Notes under the pieces: generated by a model | Told to the model about the DNA's origin: nothing | Databases searched by the model: none | What the model saw: only the letters and a program-made list of their open reading frames with translations | Program-made: the position numbers and the translations under genes | Shown: positions 1 through 16,200 of the stretch, one piece after another | How the letters are laid out: each line of letters opens with the position of its first letter | How positions within the stretch are numbered: the first letter of the stretch is position 1 | NCBI GenBank assembly: GCA_019096065.1 | Contig: JAGUCH010000006.1 | Coordinates: 3,864,001 to 3,928,000, forward strand | Source of the DNA: Paracyclopina nana | Taxonomy: Eukaryota > Arthropoda > Copepoda > Cyclopoida > Cyclopettidae | Length of the DNA: 64,000 nucleotides | Direction: 5' to 3'

Positions 1-422
1 ATTCGATCATATCGCATCTCCAGCTATCAAGCCTGTTTTCTTGGGACTCCATTGCAATCATTGAGCCTGGCTCTCAAGCTTAGCTCATATGGAGCCGCAA
101 TTCGCAGCGTTTCCAGAATACACATTCTCTCAACTTCTCCGCCCTTCGATTTGGCGTAAAATAAAAGTATCCGCTTTGTTTACATTTGTTTCCAGTACAG
201 CTAGGCTGGACGCTCAAAAATAATAGAAAATTGACTGAAAGGAAATTGTGGACGGTCTGACAGTCTGACGTGTTTGGCCTTTTTGCCGCATAGGATCGCT
301 ATTTGGTAAGAAAGGCCACTCGCTGCCAATGTTCCGAGGATCTAGAGGTCGCTTTTGAAAGGTCAACTCGAGATTGCAGCTGAATTGATCAAGTGCCACA
401 AAAATGGAGACCTGACCCGAAA
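1..422. other. 5' flank of the receptor phosphatase gene
   Basis: No coding sequence is supported here. It should hold the promoter and 5' UTR of the receptor tyrosine phosphatase that starts at 423. I see no convincing TATA box or repeat. Short open frames in this stretch have no recognisable protein features. Confidence 0.4.
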
Positions 423-3400
423 ATGCTACTTTTCTGCAAGAAGTTTGCTCTGTTGGCCCCGGCATTGCTGCTGGCGTTCAATTGCAAACATGTGCAGCCT
501 TTTCCGTTCCCGAGCCTTCAAGAGGCCACCCTTGGTACTGCCGAGGAGGTCGTCGACCTTGACAGCGTCGCTGAACAGGACTCGTTTGGTCAGCCTCAAA
601 ACTTGAAGGCAATTGGGTCGAGTCAGAGCAGTCTGTCACTTGGCTGGGACTTGGATATTGACCCCGAGGAGATTGAGAGCTACAGAATCTACTACAGTCA
701 TCAAAACTTCAATGACGTGAAAACCATTCGGGAGCCTCAGCCTTCTCATGTCCTCAAAGGCTTAGAACCTTATACCGAGTATAAGATTATGGTGGCGTCC
801 ATTATCAATGGATCAGAAAGCCGTAAATCGGACCCAATTACTGCTCAAACAGATGTGGGCGAGCCCAGTGCACCCAATATTACAAATGCCACATGTTATG
901 GAACTGGAATGCTCTACGTGGAGTGGTTACGGCCAATCAGGTAAGAAATAATTGAGGTTACTTCTTTGCGATGGGTCTCCTAACTAATTTATGGTGCAGA
1001 TTTCACCGAACTGTGGACTACTACAAGATTTACTACCGCCCCGCCTCTGACAACGTGTTCGAAGATATCACCATCCAAACTGATGCAAACGAACAGCTCC
1101 AAAAAGTGGGCACAGGCTGCTACTGGAAATTTGCATAATTGATAATCACGTAATTTTGTTTTCAGTTCGTGATTGAAAGACTGGAGGGCAACCGCGAATA
1201 CGTGATCAAAATTTGTGCTGGAACAAAAAGTATTTCGAAGCCAGAGCAGCCTTTGCTGGGTGATCCATCTGCTGAGGCTCGCGTTTTCCTGCCAGAAGAG
1301 GAGTGCCAAGCAGATACGACAAGCAGACCTTTTTCGGCGGATTTCCAGGGTGAACTCAGTGCTGGAATGATAGTTGGAGCAGTGAGCGCAGTCCTCTTTC
1401 TTCTTCTGGCCGTGATAGGATTTGTCATCTGGAGGTATGACATTTTTAGCATGAATGCTAAACTCGTTTGTCTGCTCACTGCATACGCTGCTGCTATTTT
1501 AACTGAGTGCCAATTTGCATTTTGGCATGCGCGAGCGTCGTCATACGCACTATTCATTCATCAGCTTGATCTTCAACATGATGTGTAGTGGCCTTAATTC
1601 GTTTTTTGTCGGAAATTACCGCGCAAATGATTGAAAAAGGTGTGACTCAGGCTGCATTGCACAAGTGTGACAGATCATCAGAGCGACATTCGTAAGGGAC
1701 AGTCAGCTTGATCCAACAATCGTGCAACATTATCTTGCTATGCGTTGATAAGAATAGCTACTAGGCAAACACCATGTCCAATGCGACAATCTTTAACAAG
1801 AGGCTCTTCAACCACTTTCGTCGTCCTAGGCAATACTTCAAGGCAGCCTATTATTACCTGGATGAGCCCCATCGAATCGTGCCCCCGGCTACTTTGCCCG
1901 ACTGGGAGGATGCTCCTGGGCCTGATGGAGGGGAGCAGAGTGGTGCCGTACCTGTGCACCAGTTCGCTGCTCATGTGGCTGAACTTCATGCCGATTCGGA
2001 TGCTGGATTCGCCAAAGAATACTCAGAAATTCAAAAGTATTGTCTCAAGCAAGTCAAAGCTACTAGTGACCATTCTTCTCACCCGGACAACAAGTGCAAG
2101 AACAGATACCTTAACATCGTTGCCTGTAGGCTTTACCGAGTTACTTTTAGCTAGGGAGTCTTTATATTTTTCTTCCTTCTCAGATGACCATAGCCGAGTT
2201 AGGCTGCTGCCCCTTGTTGGGCAAAAGAAAACATCCGACTACATAAACGCCAACTATATTGATGGGTTCCAAAAGGCAAATGCTTACATAGGAACTCAAG
2301 GCCCGTTGAACGACACGTGCGAGGCATTTTGGAGGATGGTCTGGGAGCAAAATGTCTTCGTGGTTGTCATGATTACCAACCTATTGGAGAGAGGACGAGT
2401 GAGTTTTGATAAGTAATATTTCAAGGACTATTGACCAAACGGTATTTTTAATCAATTTAGCGAAAGTGCGACCAGTATTGGCCTAAAGCAACGGAGGAAA
2501 CTGAAACTTATGGAAACATCGAGGTCACCCTCGAGACAGAAGAAACCATGGCCAACTACACTGTCAGAACGATGCGAATTAAGCACCTCAAGGTATTCAC
2601 TTTTACAATGCTTTCAACGTGATATAATCAAATATTCTGGTGGTGAAGGGCTCTTTCTGATAATCGTCCTTTTTTCTTCTCCTACTCTTCTCGATCAGGA
2701 TCAAAATGGCGAATGGGTTGCCAATGTCAACACGGTATGTATTTCCGAAACTGAATTATAGCTCTACTAACCCTGAATCTTCCATGCGTTTTTCGAGTAT
2801 CACATTATTTTCGTGTACGCAGCACAGAATGAATCCAGAATTTTTTTCATTAATCGTTGCAGCTTAAAAAGAAGAAAGGCATGAATTCGGAGCGAGAAAT
2901 TAAGCAGTTCCACTACACGAGCTGGCCTGATCACGGTGTTCCCTGTCATCCGTTGCCAGTTTTGTCCTTCATTCGGAAGTCGGCCAATGCTAATCCCATT
3001 GACGGAGGTCCTATCGTTGTGCACTGTAGTGCTGGTGTTGGGCGGACTGGAACCTATCTCGCTATCGACACATTGCAGCAGCAGGCTCGTGCCAAAAACG
3101 AGTTCAACTGTTACGGTTTTCTCAGGCATATTCGCGGGCAAAGAAACCATCTGGTTCAAACTGAGGAGCAGTATGTGTTCATCCACGATGCTCTTCTCGA
3201 GGCTATAAGATCTGGAGTGACTGAAGTTGACCGCGATCAGCTCGCGTCCTACGTTGAATCTCTGCACAAGGAGGTCACTTTTGGGGAGTACGGCGGGACA
3301 AATTGCGAAGAGGACGACACCCTCATTGATGCTCAATTCAAGCTCATCACGGCCATGACACCTTCCGAGTATCAATACTCGTCGGCTAATATGGAGGTGA

Positions 3401-4675
3401 ACGCTGAGAAGAATAGGGCTTCTTGCCTGCTACCATTGGAGAGCTCTAGAATTCCTCTGGCGCCAAAGCCTGGCGTAGAGGGATCTGATTATATCAACGC
3501 GTCCTGGTTGCACGGACATGAAAAACTGAAGGAGTTCATTATCACTCAGCACCCCATGTTGAATGTCAAGGAAGACTTTTGGAGGATGCTCTGGGATCAC
3601 AACGCACAAACTGCGGTTCTCCTGTCTCCCCTTGATGACCCGGTGAGATATATTGCTTCGAATCAATGTTGCTTTTAAAATAATATGACACCTTTTTCCC
3701 TTAAGGAGTTTCCAACATTTTGGCCGCAACGCGAGAAAGACTTTGAGCTGGAAACCTTTAGGGTCCGTTTCGTTGATGAGGCTGTGCACGAAGGCCACTC
3801 AACTTATGACTTTGTGGTGTCTTCCCAAAACGACGATTATGAACTAAATGTGCGCATCATTCATTGTCCAGATTGGTCTCACTCCCTCGGAAAGGTTCAG
3901 CAAGTCTTCAACGTGCTCAAACTAGTACGTGATTGGCATCTTGAGTACCAAGATGGACCTCTAGTTGTTGTTGACAAGTAATACTACAAAAATATTCACA
4001 TCGCACCACCCTCAGCAACCTTCTTGATTTTCTAGAATTGGAGGAACTGAGGCCGCGACTTTCTGCGCATTAACGACATTGTGCAAGCAATTGGAAACCC
4101 AAAACGCAATTGATGTATACCAGGTAGCGAAACTGTATCACAACAAGAGGCCCGGCATTTGGAGGACACCTGTAAGCATTTCAACTTTTACTCTCTTTAA
4201 AAAAGCGCAAAGCTATAATCAATTATCTTCGCAGGATGATGTGCTATATTTGTACAAAGCCATGGAGGTCCTAATAGCCTCTCATCAGCAAAATCCAATG
4301 CAGCCTCCAGATAAGACGGCTGATTCCGGCGGAGCAGCTACTGCGACAACTTCTGTCACCGATGCTCCAATCGCCTCCAGGGCTTCATCATCGGGCCAAT
4401 CTTCTCTGGTACCTCCAGAAAGGCGTCACTCAACCTCAGCCTCGGACTGGAGTGAAGGACTGCTGAAGAAGAGCACAGTAGGGATCACCATGTCTAACGG
4501 ATCAGGTCACAGTCGACGTCACTCTCTTCCAAACGGGAATGGCTGCATTGTCGTCCCCCTCAAAGAAACCAACAGCTGCGCCACAAATAATACTGCTGGC
4601 TCCTCCAGCCATCACGAGGATGACGATGAGGATGAAGAAGAGATCTCAGAAACGGCGGCTCTCACGGCTGTGTAA
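423..4675 (+). CDS. Ptp99A: Receptor-type protein tyrosine phosphatase, Ptp99A/PTPRG-like, 11 exons
   Basis: Exons: 423-940, 1000-1105, 1166-1434, 1830-2125, 2184-2398, 2461-2592, 2699-2734, 2863-3642, 3706-3977, 4036-4171, 4235-4675 (1066 aa). The start ATG opens a hydrophobic signal peptide ([19 protein letters not shown]). Two fibronectin type III repeats follow, then one membrane helix (about residue 275-297, [20 protein letters not shown]) and two cytoplasmic phosphatase domains. D1 is complete: WPDHGVP loop and active site [10 protein letters not shown] near 3022. In D2 the matching loop reads VVVDKIGGTEA, so the nucleophile Cys is Asp, as known for the D2 of PTPRG/PTPRZ-type receptors; D2 should be inactive. 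The C-terminal tail is Ser-rich and acidic. By homology it dephosphorylates phosphotyrosine at the axonal membrane. The exon 3/4 junction (acceptor at 1829) and the 36-nt exon 2699-2734 are the least certain. Tail-to-tail with the cyclin gene. Confidence 0.9.
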
Positions 4676-4875
4676 GATAACCTTCATTTCTTCAGTAGGC
4701 TCCCCTTCCACAATATTCCCTCTCGAAGGGAGAAAATTACCATGACCTTTTCCTCATCTTGTGCTCCTTTTTATGTTGCTAACCGTGTTAAGGAAGTAAA
4801 TACATACTTTAGAGATCTTCAGTCATAAATCAAGTGCATAATAATTTTATTTGGCTATTGTCGTCTTCTATAATG

Positions 4876-6246
4876 TTATAATAATTGAGCATAGGCTAAA
4901 GCGGCCTTAATCTTGTCAAGTGAGGCACAGCTCCGACTCAGTAGACCATGATGCCTGGACTCGCTTAAATACTTCACAATCAGGCTAGAGTCGCGATCAG
5001 GTTGCCTCAGTAGTCGAATTGCTAGTTTATACATAGTTTTTACAATAGGAAGAAGCTCTTTGTAGGAAGGCCATACATAGTAGACCATATTGGGAGTCCA
5101 AATGTCCTGGATGGCCTTTTTGTCTTGGTCCATCAGTATGAGAGCTGCCAGCACGGCAGATGCAGCTTTCTTGGCCGTATCTTCACACCACATGTCGACG
5201 GAGGGTACAAAGCAGTCCAGGAATAAAATCGAGCTCTCATACGCGTAAATGTCATTGCTTCTGTGAGCCGCGCTGATGAACCTTTGCAAGAACGTCATAG
5301 GCTCTTGTCCGTACATTTTGAACTCCAGAAGACACAAAATTTGCATCTCCATGGCTCGCACTTCAGCAGTCGAAAAAGAGTTTTCAGTCAGATAGCAGAG
5401 CTTTTCGATATCTGCTGGGTAGTACTCATCCAGCTAATGAGCAGAAAGAAAAAAAAATAGCCAAATTAAAAAGGGATATTTTGTTTAAGGTTAGAAGGCA
5501 ATATACCTTGGTAGCAAGAAGAAAGGAAGTGATCCCAACCAGTTGATAGACATCTTGCTTAAACTTTTTGATTGACAGCACTCTATCAAGTATGTTGATG
5601 GTGTGGTAGAGAGTCTCCTGGCTACATTTGAAGTAGTGAGCAACGTTGATGAGCCACTCGGTCAATCTCTCCCGCCGATCCTTAACTAAGGGATCATCCT
5701 TAATGATATCATCTGGAGTCAGTCTAAAAGCTGAATCTCTGATTTTAAGATACTGCATGACCTCTCTGCCGTATGTCAGGGTGCTTTCGTCTTCAGGGTC
5801 AATATCTGAAAAACCAAATATCAAGAGCAACTCCAAGGGTCATTTTAGAAATGTATATTACTTATCACTCCATGCGGCAGAGGAATTGGAGAGGGCAAAT
5901 CTAGGGGGATTTCCACTTCTTCCACGTCCAGTGTTAACCTTGGTGGCGGGAATTTGGTAAGATAGCTTACAGCTCGGCCTTTCTTGGAAGGTGACCTGGC
6001 AACAGAGGTTCGTCTTTTGGCCTTCTCCACGTCGTTGATGTCTGAAACGCTGTCCCTGGTGCTCAATCGAATGCGTCGATGCACGACTCCGGCAGGCTTC
6101 TTCATTTTGCCATCATCGTTCTCGTCAACGAAGACTTCTTCTTCGACAGACTTCAATTGCAAAGTCCTCCGTTTCACAATTGGCCTGAAATTCTCCACCT
6201 CTCCGGTGCTCCTCCTCAGTGACTGTTGCCAAGATCGTCCAGCCAT
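4876..6246 (-). CDS. Divergent A/B-type (mitotic-like) cyclin
   Basis: Exons on the minus strand: 5862-6246, 5507-5805, 4876-5433 (413 aa). The N-terminal ~130 residues are basic and low in order, with RxxL-type motifs such as RRTLQL that could serve as a destruction box (inference). The cyclin box starts near residue 140; recognisable parts are ERLTEWLINVAHYF, ETLYHTINILDRVL, LVGITSFLLATK, and the second fold AVRAMEMQILCLLEFKM-like segment followed by TFLQRFISAA. The usual mitotic-cyclin MRAILVDW motif is replaced by a RRERLTEW variant, so this is not a textbook cyclin A, B or B3. It should bind a CDK and control cell-cycle or differentiation events. Introns of 73 and 56 nt. The A/B cyclin-box family call is firm; the subfamily is not. 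Confidence 0.8.
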
Positions 6247-6851
6247 TATGCTAACAGAAAAAAGACCTCTCTCCTAGTCCAGAGATTCTAAGACTACTCG
6301 TTCTAAAACTGCCGAAACGACTGAGCGAATGCTGATTTGTGTCAGCACTAAAAAAAATATTGAGAGTCTCAAAAGGAGGAACGAGGTTGCGGGACTTTTG
6401 CACAAGATTGTTCCGGTTAATAACAATAGGTTTATTTTGGCAAAAATCAATATTATTTGTAAGCATTCATTTCTACCATAAAAGAAGGCATTAAAATTAG
6501 TTCGTTGTAGTCGTTGGTGTTCAAGTTTTGGTCAAGATGCAAAACCATTTAAAAACCTCTGATAATAAAGATTGTCACAACTTGGTACAATGGTTCGCAC
6601 TTTCTATGTGTTATTTGCTTTTCACCTGAATGGGTGCGAGCACTATATGAGAGTTAAAAAAAATGTCCTCAGTGCTGCACAAATTGGAGGGTGGGATTTT
6701 GTGATGTAGTTTCAGTTTTTGTTGCAGTATCACAACCTTAATTATTCCTAATCGTCATTTTTGTTGGCAAAAATGAAGGGAGGACCGCTCAATCATCAAG
6801 TTTTGCAAAGTAATCATGGTATAAAAAGGATATCATTAATTGTCATGGTTT
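6247..6851. other. Intergenic gap between coronin 3' end and cyclin 5' end
   Basis: Both neighbours are on the minus strand, so this holds the coronin 3' UTR/polyadenylation region and the cyclin promoter. No further gene, RNA or repeat is evident. Confidence 0.4.
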
Positions 6852-11316
<4,465 letters not shown>

Positions 11317-12016
11317 TTACTTGTAATTATTGGCGCCTACGCACTCTGGCTTGAGAACATTGTCTAAATATTTAATGTAACAAATGGCTAGCCTAAGAAT
11401 TTCGATTTTAGACAACTTTTTGTCAGGTGGCAAAGTGGGCAGCAACGTGCGTAGCGTTCCAAAGGCCGAGTTGAAGGCCTCAACTCTCATGCGTTCTCTT
11501 GTTGCATGAGCTGTTCTGTACTTGATGCTCGCTCGTCTGCGTCTCCGTTTTTCCTCCCGAGTCAGTTTTCTTTCATCTGACGTAATTTTGCCTCCATGCT
11601 GCACTCTCTCCTGGCTCCATCTTCAGATGAATCAGAATTTGTGAAAGCAGGATAAATGGAAAGGTCAAACTTAAAAAATAAGCGTATCACCTTCTCTTGG
11701 TGGGAGGAAGTTGTAACTCTTCATGATGATGATGATTACTATGGTGCAATTGGGTATGCTCATCTATTAATTGATGCGGCTGATGGTGAGCTATGTGTGC
11801 TGAATCGTTGAGGTAGGCTGCTGGCCATGGACTTGCATTATTGTTATATCTTGTTCCTGTAGCACCGTGATTTGCATATGGATCAATGTAATCCAGTGTA
11901 GCATTGTCTTTTGGCTGAGTGTTGTAGTAGGAAGTAGCGGAAAACTGCGGCTCAAAGCCTCGACTTGCAGCTATGGTATCCTCATCTATTGAGGACCAAA
12001 GTGTGTGATTATCCAT
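11317..12016 (-). CDS. HLH4C: NHLH/HEN1-type basic helix-loop-helix transcription factor
   Basis: Exons on the minus strand: 11691-12016 and 11317-11620 (209 aa), joined in phase 2 across a 70-nt intron. The N-terminal half is low complexity, with His-rich and Tyr/Asn-rich stretches. The C-terminal half is the bHLH domain: a basic arm [20 protein letters not shown], helix 1 [20 protein letters not shown], loop DKKL, helix 2 [20 protein letters not shown]. This is nearly diagnostic of the NHLH1/NHLH2 (HEN) family, whose fly member is HLH4C. It should bind E-boxes as a dimer, usually in developing neurons. The domain lies near the C-terminus, as in the family. Confidence 0.92.
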
Positions 12017-13295
12017 GTTATGTCAGATCCGGTTGAGCGCCACTTTTCGACTGGAAAGCCTAGTTTTTTCATTGTGGTAGGCAGGAAGATCCCCCAAGAT
12101 TGAATGGCTTAGACTCTCAGAGTCACACGTGTTCTGGATCGATGGTCAGGATCCATCCCAACGCGCTCGCTCTTCTCGTAGTCCCTTGGGACTACCTTGA
12201 GACGAAAGTGGTACAGTTAGCGGTATTGCAACACCTCTTAACATTATCACTCCATCCGACAACAAGTTGGCCGACAGCCACTTTGCTAATATCACTTACA
12301 CTTTGTTGTAAATGTATTCATTTAAAATGAAACTGAAACATATACTCATAGGGAAAAAATTGATTCTGATCGCATCTGGTTTTGCACATGTTCAATTCGT
12401 ATGCTAAAACCTGCCAGTAGTTATGAAAGAATTGTTCTGATGTAAAATACTGAATATGATATGTTATCGCATGGAGGAAGTAGTGGGACTGCATCGTATA
12501 TTGTGGTTGAACTGAAATACTCGAAAGCTCCGCCCTTTCTCATAGAATACACAGTCGCGCGTATAGAAGCATTAATACTAAACTACTACTGCACTGGTTG
12601 AGCTGGGTGTCGTTCTTTCCGTGGGATGAAATAGATTCCCCTGGGAAATTAACGCAGCCAGCCAGTTAGCTAGGCTAGCAGTGGCAACTTTTCTCTTTAG
12701 CATTTATCCCACCTTAACCCTTCTTGTGTCTTCCGCGGCAGGCCAAGACTCGCGCGGGTAATTACTCAGAATGGAATTGGGGAATTAAGCAGCTGGGATT
12801 AATGGGCCGGCCTTCCCTCATTTATTCGTCCGATGATGCAATTAACCCAAGTGCACCCAATTTCCTTAAAGCCTTATGATAGATAGCGACTCGCTTTTTT
12901 CGTCATGAGGTGCTTTGTCTTCATGGCACCCGAACAGACGTCCCATGGGAGAAATTGTCAACAGCTCAGAGGCTAAATTCGAAACCTTTTTGCATTATGA
13001 GTTTGTACGTGAAGTATATTCTGGTGGTCCTAGCGGTTAAGGATAATAATACATTGTTTGTTCAATGCACATATGCTCATCATATGGTGACAGGAGGAAA
13101 ACTGAACGACGCTCAGATCTTTATGGGTTTTATTTGATTTGAAACAAAGCATTATTTGTGTATGTGTGTTCAGGGGGAGGAGATTTCTCATGTTCTTCCA
13201 AAAGTCAGATCAGCAGCCAAAAAATATCATCATCACTTAGTGTAGAATGGTAGTAGTAGAATAGTTCCGAGATTATATGTAGTAATTGCACGTTG
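12017..13295. other. Intergenic region, bHLH upstream to RhoGAP 3' end
   Basis: Holds the presumed promoter of the bHLH gene on its left side and the 3' UTR of the p190 RhoGAP on its right. No coding sequence, RNA gene or clear repeat is supported. Confidence 0.4.
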
Positions 13296-16200
13296 TTAAA
13301 CCATCATGACTTCTTCTTGGCCACAAAATAGGAAGCGATATTGATCCACCATGGTCTGCACAATGTCCTCAAGATGAGGTCGCATGGCTTCGAACTTGCC
13401 CAGATCTCCGAATTCATACTGTAGTAAAGTTGGCCACCAACAAATGGCCAAATTTTTGCTATCCATGCAATTGTCTTTACTCGATTCCGTAACTCTAAAA
13501 AGGAGAATAAATCTTGGCTGTAGCAATTTGGCTCTCACGCTCCAAGAGTAGATAAAGAGCTTACTTTACAAAATGCTGGAAGATATATTTCAGGACTGCA
13601 AAGTTTGTCTTTGGCAACCTCTTGATCAGCTTTCCAAGCTCCAACACTTTGATGCTTCGATCAGGAATCACTGAAAAATTCATAAGCAAATCATCATCAC
13701 GAGCATTGGTTGATATGGGAAGGGGCACTTACGTGATATGGTTTCCAATTCGGCCATATGGTCCAACTCTAGAATCGGCGGAAGACGCTTGAAAAAGAAG
13801 TCCTTGACAGCCGTTGCCACCGCATTCACAGGTATGTCAAGCTCGTCAATGTCGACCTTCGGGTCCTCGTCAAACTTTTGGAACAGCAAATCCACATGTG
13901 CGCGATTGCCTGGCACTCGATAAAGGCCCTCGGCATCGAGGCCTTCTCGCTCAATAAAGGTTATGGCTTTGCGCAAAAACAAGGGAATGGGATCCTCGGC
14001 CGAGGCCCTAAAGTCCTCTAGAGTTTGCTGGACTTGTACCGAGTTGCTCGACTTTAATTTATTCGAGGCCTTCTTCGTCTCCTTGGCTTCTTTTTCGGCC
14101 TCTTTTTGCCGCCGCTTTTCATCTTTCTGCTTTTTTCGCTCCGCTTCCTTGGCTCGCTGCTTCATCTCCTTGTCATATTTCTTACGCTGCTTTTCCCCCT
14201 CTTTTCCTGGTGGGAAAATTTCTTCTTTGGGCGAAACTTGACTTGGAGTGGTCACTGGTTCCACTGAAAGCATATATGATATGTTAGCGCTATTTGACAG
14301 GAGCTCGTTGGAAAACAAACAATTAGCGTTCCAAAAACATACTAGATCACCAGCCAGCCAGTCAGCACAGCACGAGCTACTATATATCAACTTTCGAAGA
14401 TGATTTTGTGACAGACTCACAAACATGCCAGCAATTCTAGTAGTAGTAGCAGCTCAACAACACTTTCGTGGCTTCCAAGTAGAGGCAGCAGCGTAATTTA
14501 TAGCTTGTGTTGTGTGCACCATGCAAAGCAAAGCTTTCACTATGGTAAAATCGTAAAATTAACGTAGCATGATCTCGGCAAAATTTGTTAATAATGTACG
14601 TTGTTGAAGCGTTTTTGCGATTAAATGACGAATAAAAAGCAGTATAGTAGTAACAATGTAAACATGCATATCAAACACGAAAATGCACATCATTTTGGGT
14701 AATTTGAGATGTGAGTTGCAGCTCGAAAAGAGTCAGCTTGATTTCGTATTTCTCCTTACATTGATGCTGAGGCTGAAATTCCCTCTGCGAGGATTTTTTG
14801 GCGAACACGAAGCGTCGCTGATTTCTGGCAGCGACAGCATCGACGTCCGAATCCGAGGTCGATGAAGAATAGAAGACTGATCGAGGATAGTAGTAGTAGA
14901 GGGAAAGATCTTTTTTAGCAATAGCATGGCTAAATCGTGCTTACCCGGCTCAGGCTCGATGGCCCGAATTGGTGGCGGTGGCTGAATCCTCGGTGGAATC
15001 ACCGACGGGACCTTTGGCATAGCGACTGGAATTGCCACATTTCGCGGCGCCTGAGGAGCTGGCTTTTTGCGGGTTCGTTTTTGCTGACCTCGAGACGACA
15101 TTCCCGATCCTGCCTGAGGAGATACTCCTTCCTCTGTGCTGGAAGTTTGACTTTCAGAGTCGGAAACATCACCTTTGGGTATAAATGATGGTTAAGAAAA
15201 TAAGTTTTTCTTTTTGAGGGAAATCACGGTGTACCTTGATGCGAGGCTCTTTGTTCACGACGCTCTCGATGTCGAGGCTTTCTGCTGGCTGGCTTGGGCT
15301 CTTGAAGATCCGCGGGCTGAGCATACTCGCTTTGGTGTTTGAGATCCTTGTCCCCCATCGTATCCTTGGGAACGGCGTAGCCATGCTGGTCAATGTCCTC
15401 AGAAGCTGGCACTGGAGGCCGCTTGGTCGACTGAAGGGCCGCAGACACCTTTTGGAAGTCATTCAGGTTTAGCTTTCCAACAGGAACCTTCAATATAAAT
15501 GGGGTGCATCAGCGGTCGTGTTCGCTGTTTTGCCCACAGTGCAAAATAGGCTTACCTGCGATCTTGGCTTGACCGGTGGAGGAGGGTTGGGCCTCGCACG
15601 CCTGCCAGTTGTGAAGGCCCCGGCTGGATGACCTCCGGAGCCTCCATTGCTCCAAACCTCATCATCTTGGTCTGTTCTCCTCCTCGTGAATACCGAATCA
15701 TCAACCCAACCTATGAAGCAATGAAAGTTTGAAATAGTGAGCGGTATAGTCAGTATAATTAAGTGGCAAGAATAACTGTGCTCTAAATAAAACTAGAATA
15801 TATGGAGAAAAGCATACACGAAAATGCAACTACAATATCCAAAGAGTGGCAATCGCATAACTAAAATCTGTAGAGTTTTGTGTCTGGTTCGGTCTCGTGC
15901 AAGTTTTGAGCCTAAAGTATATGCGGTGTGAGTTACATTTGTGATCTTCATCAATATCAACATCATGATTGCTGAAAGCCATTTGTCTCTGATGAATCAA
16001 GTTCGATTTGTAGGCCATCAGTGCCGGATCGTGAGGAGCTGGCTCAGGTGGCGGTGACCGGCTTGACAAATCTGACATTTCATGATCGATGGAGAGAGAG
16101 AGGAAGAAAAAGAGAAAATCTTGGTCAAACTCAGTCCGTCACGAGGAGAATGAGTAATATTGCAAAAGAGGAGACATATTAAGCAAAAATGAATTGCGCG

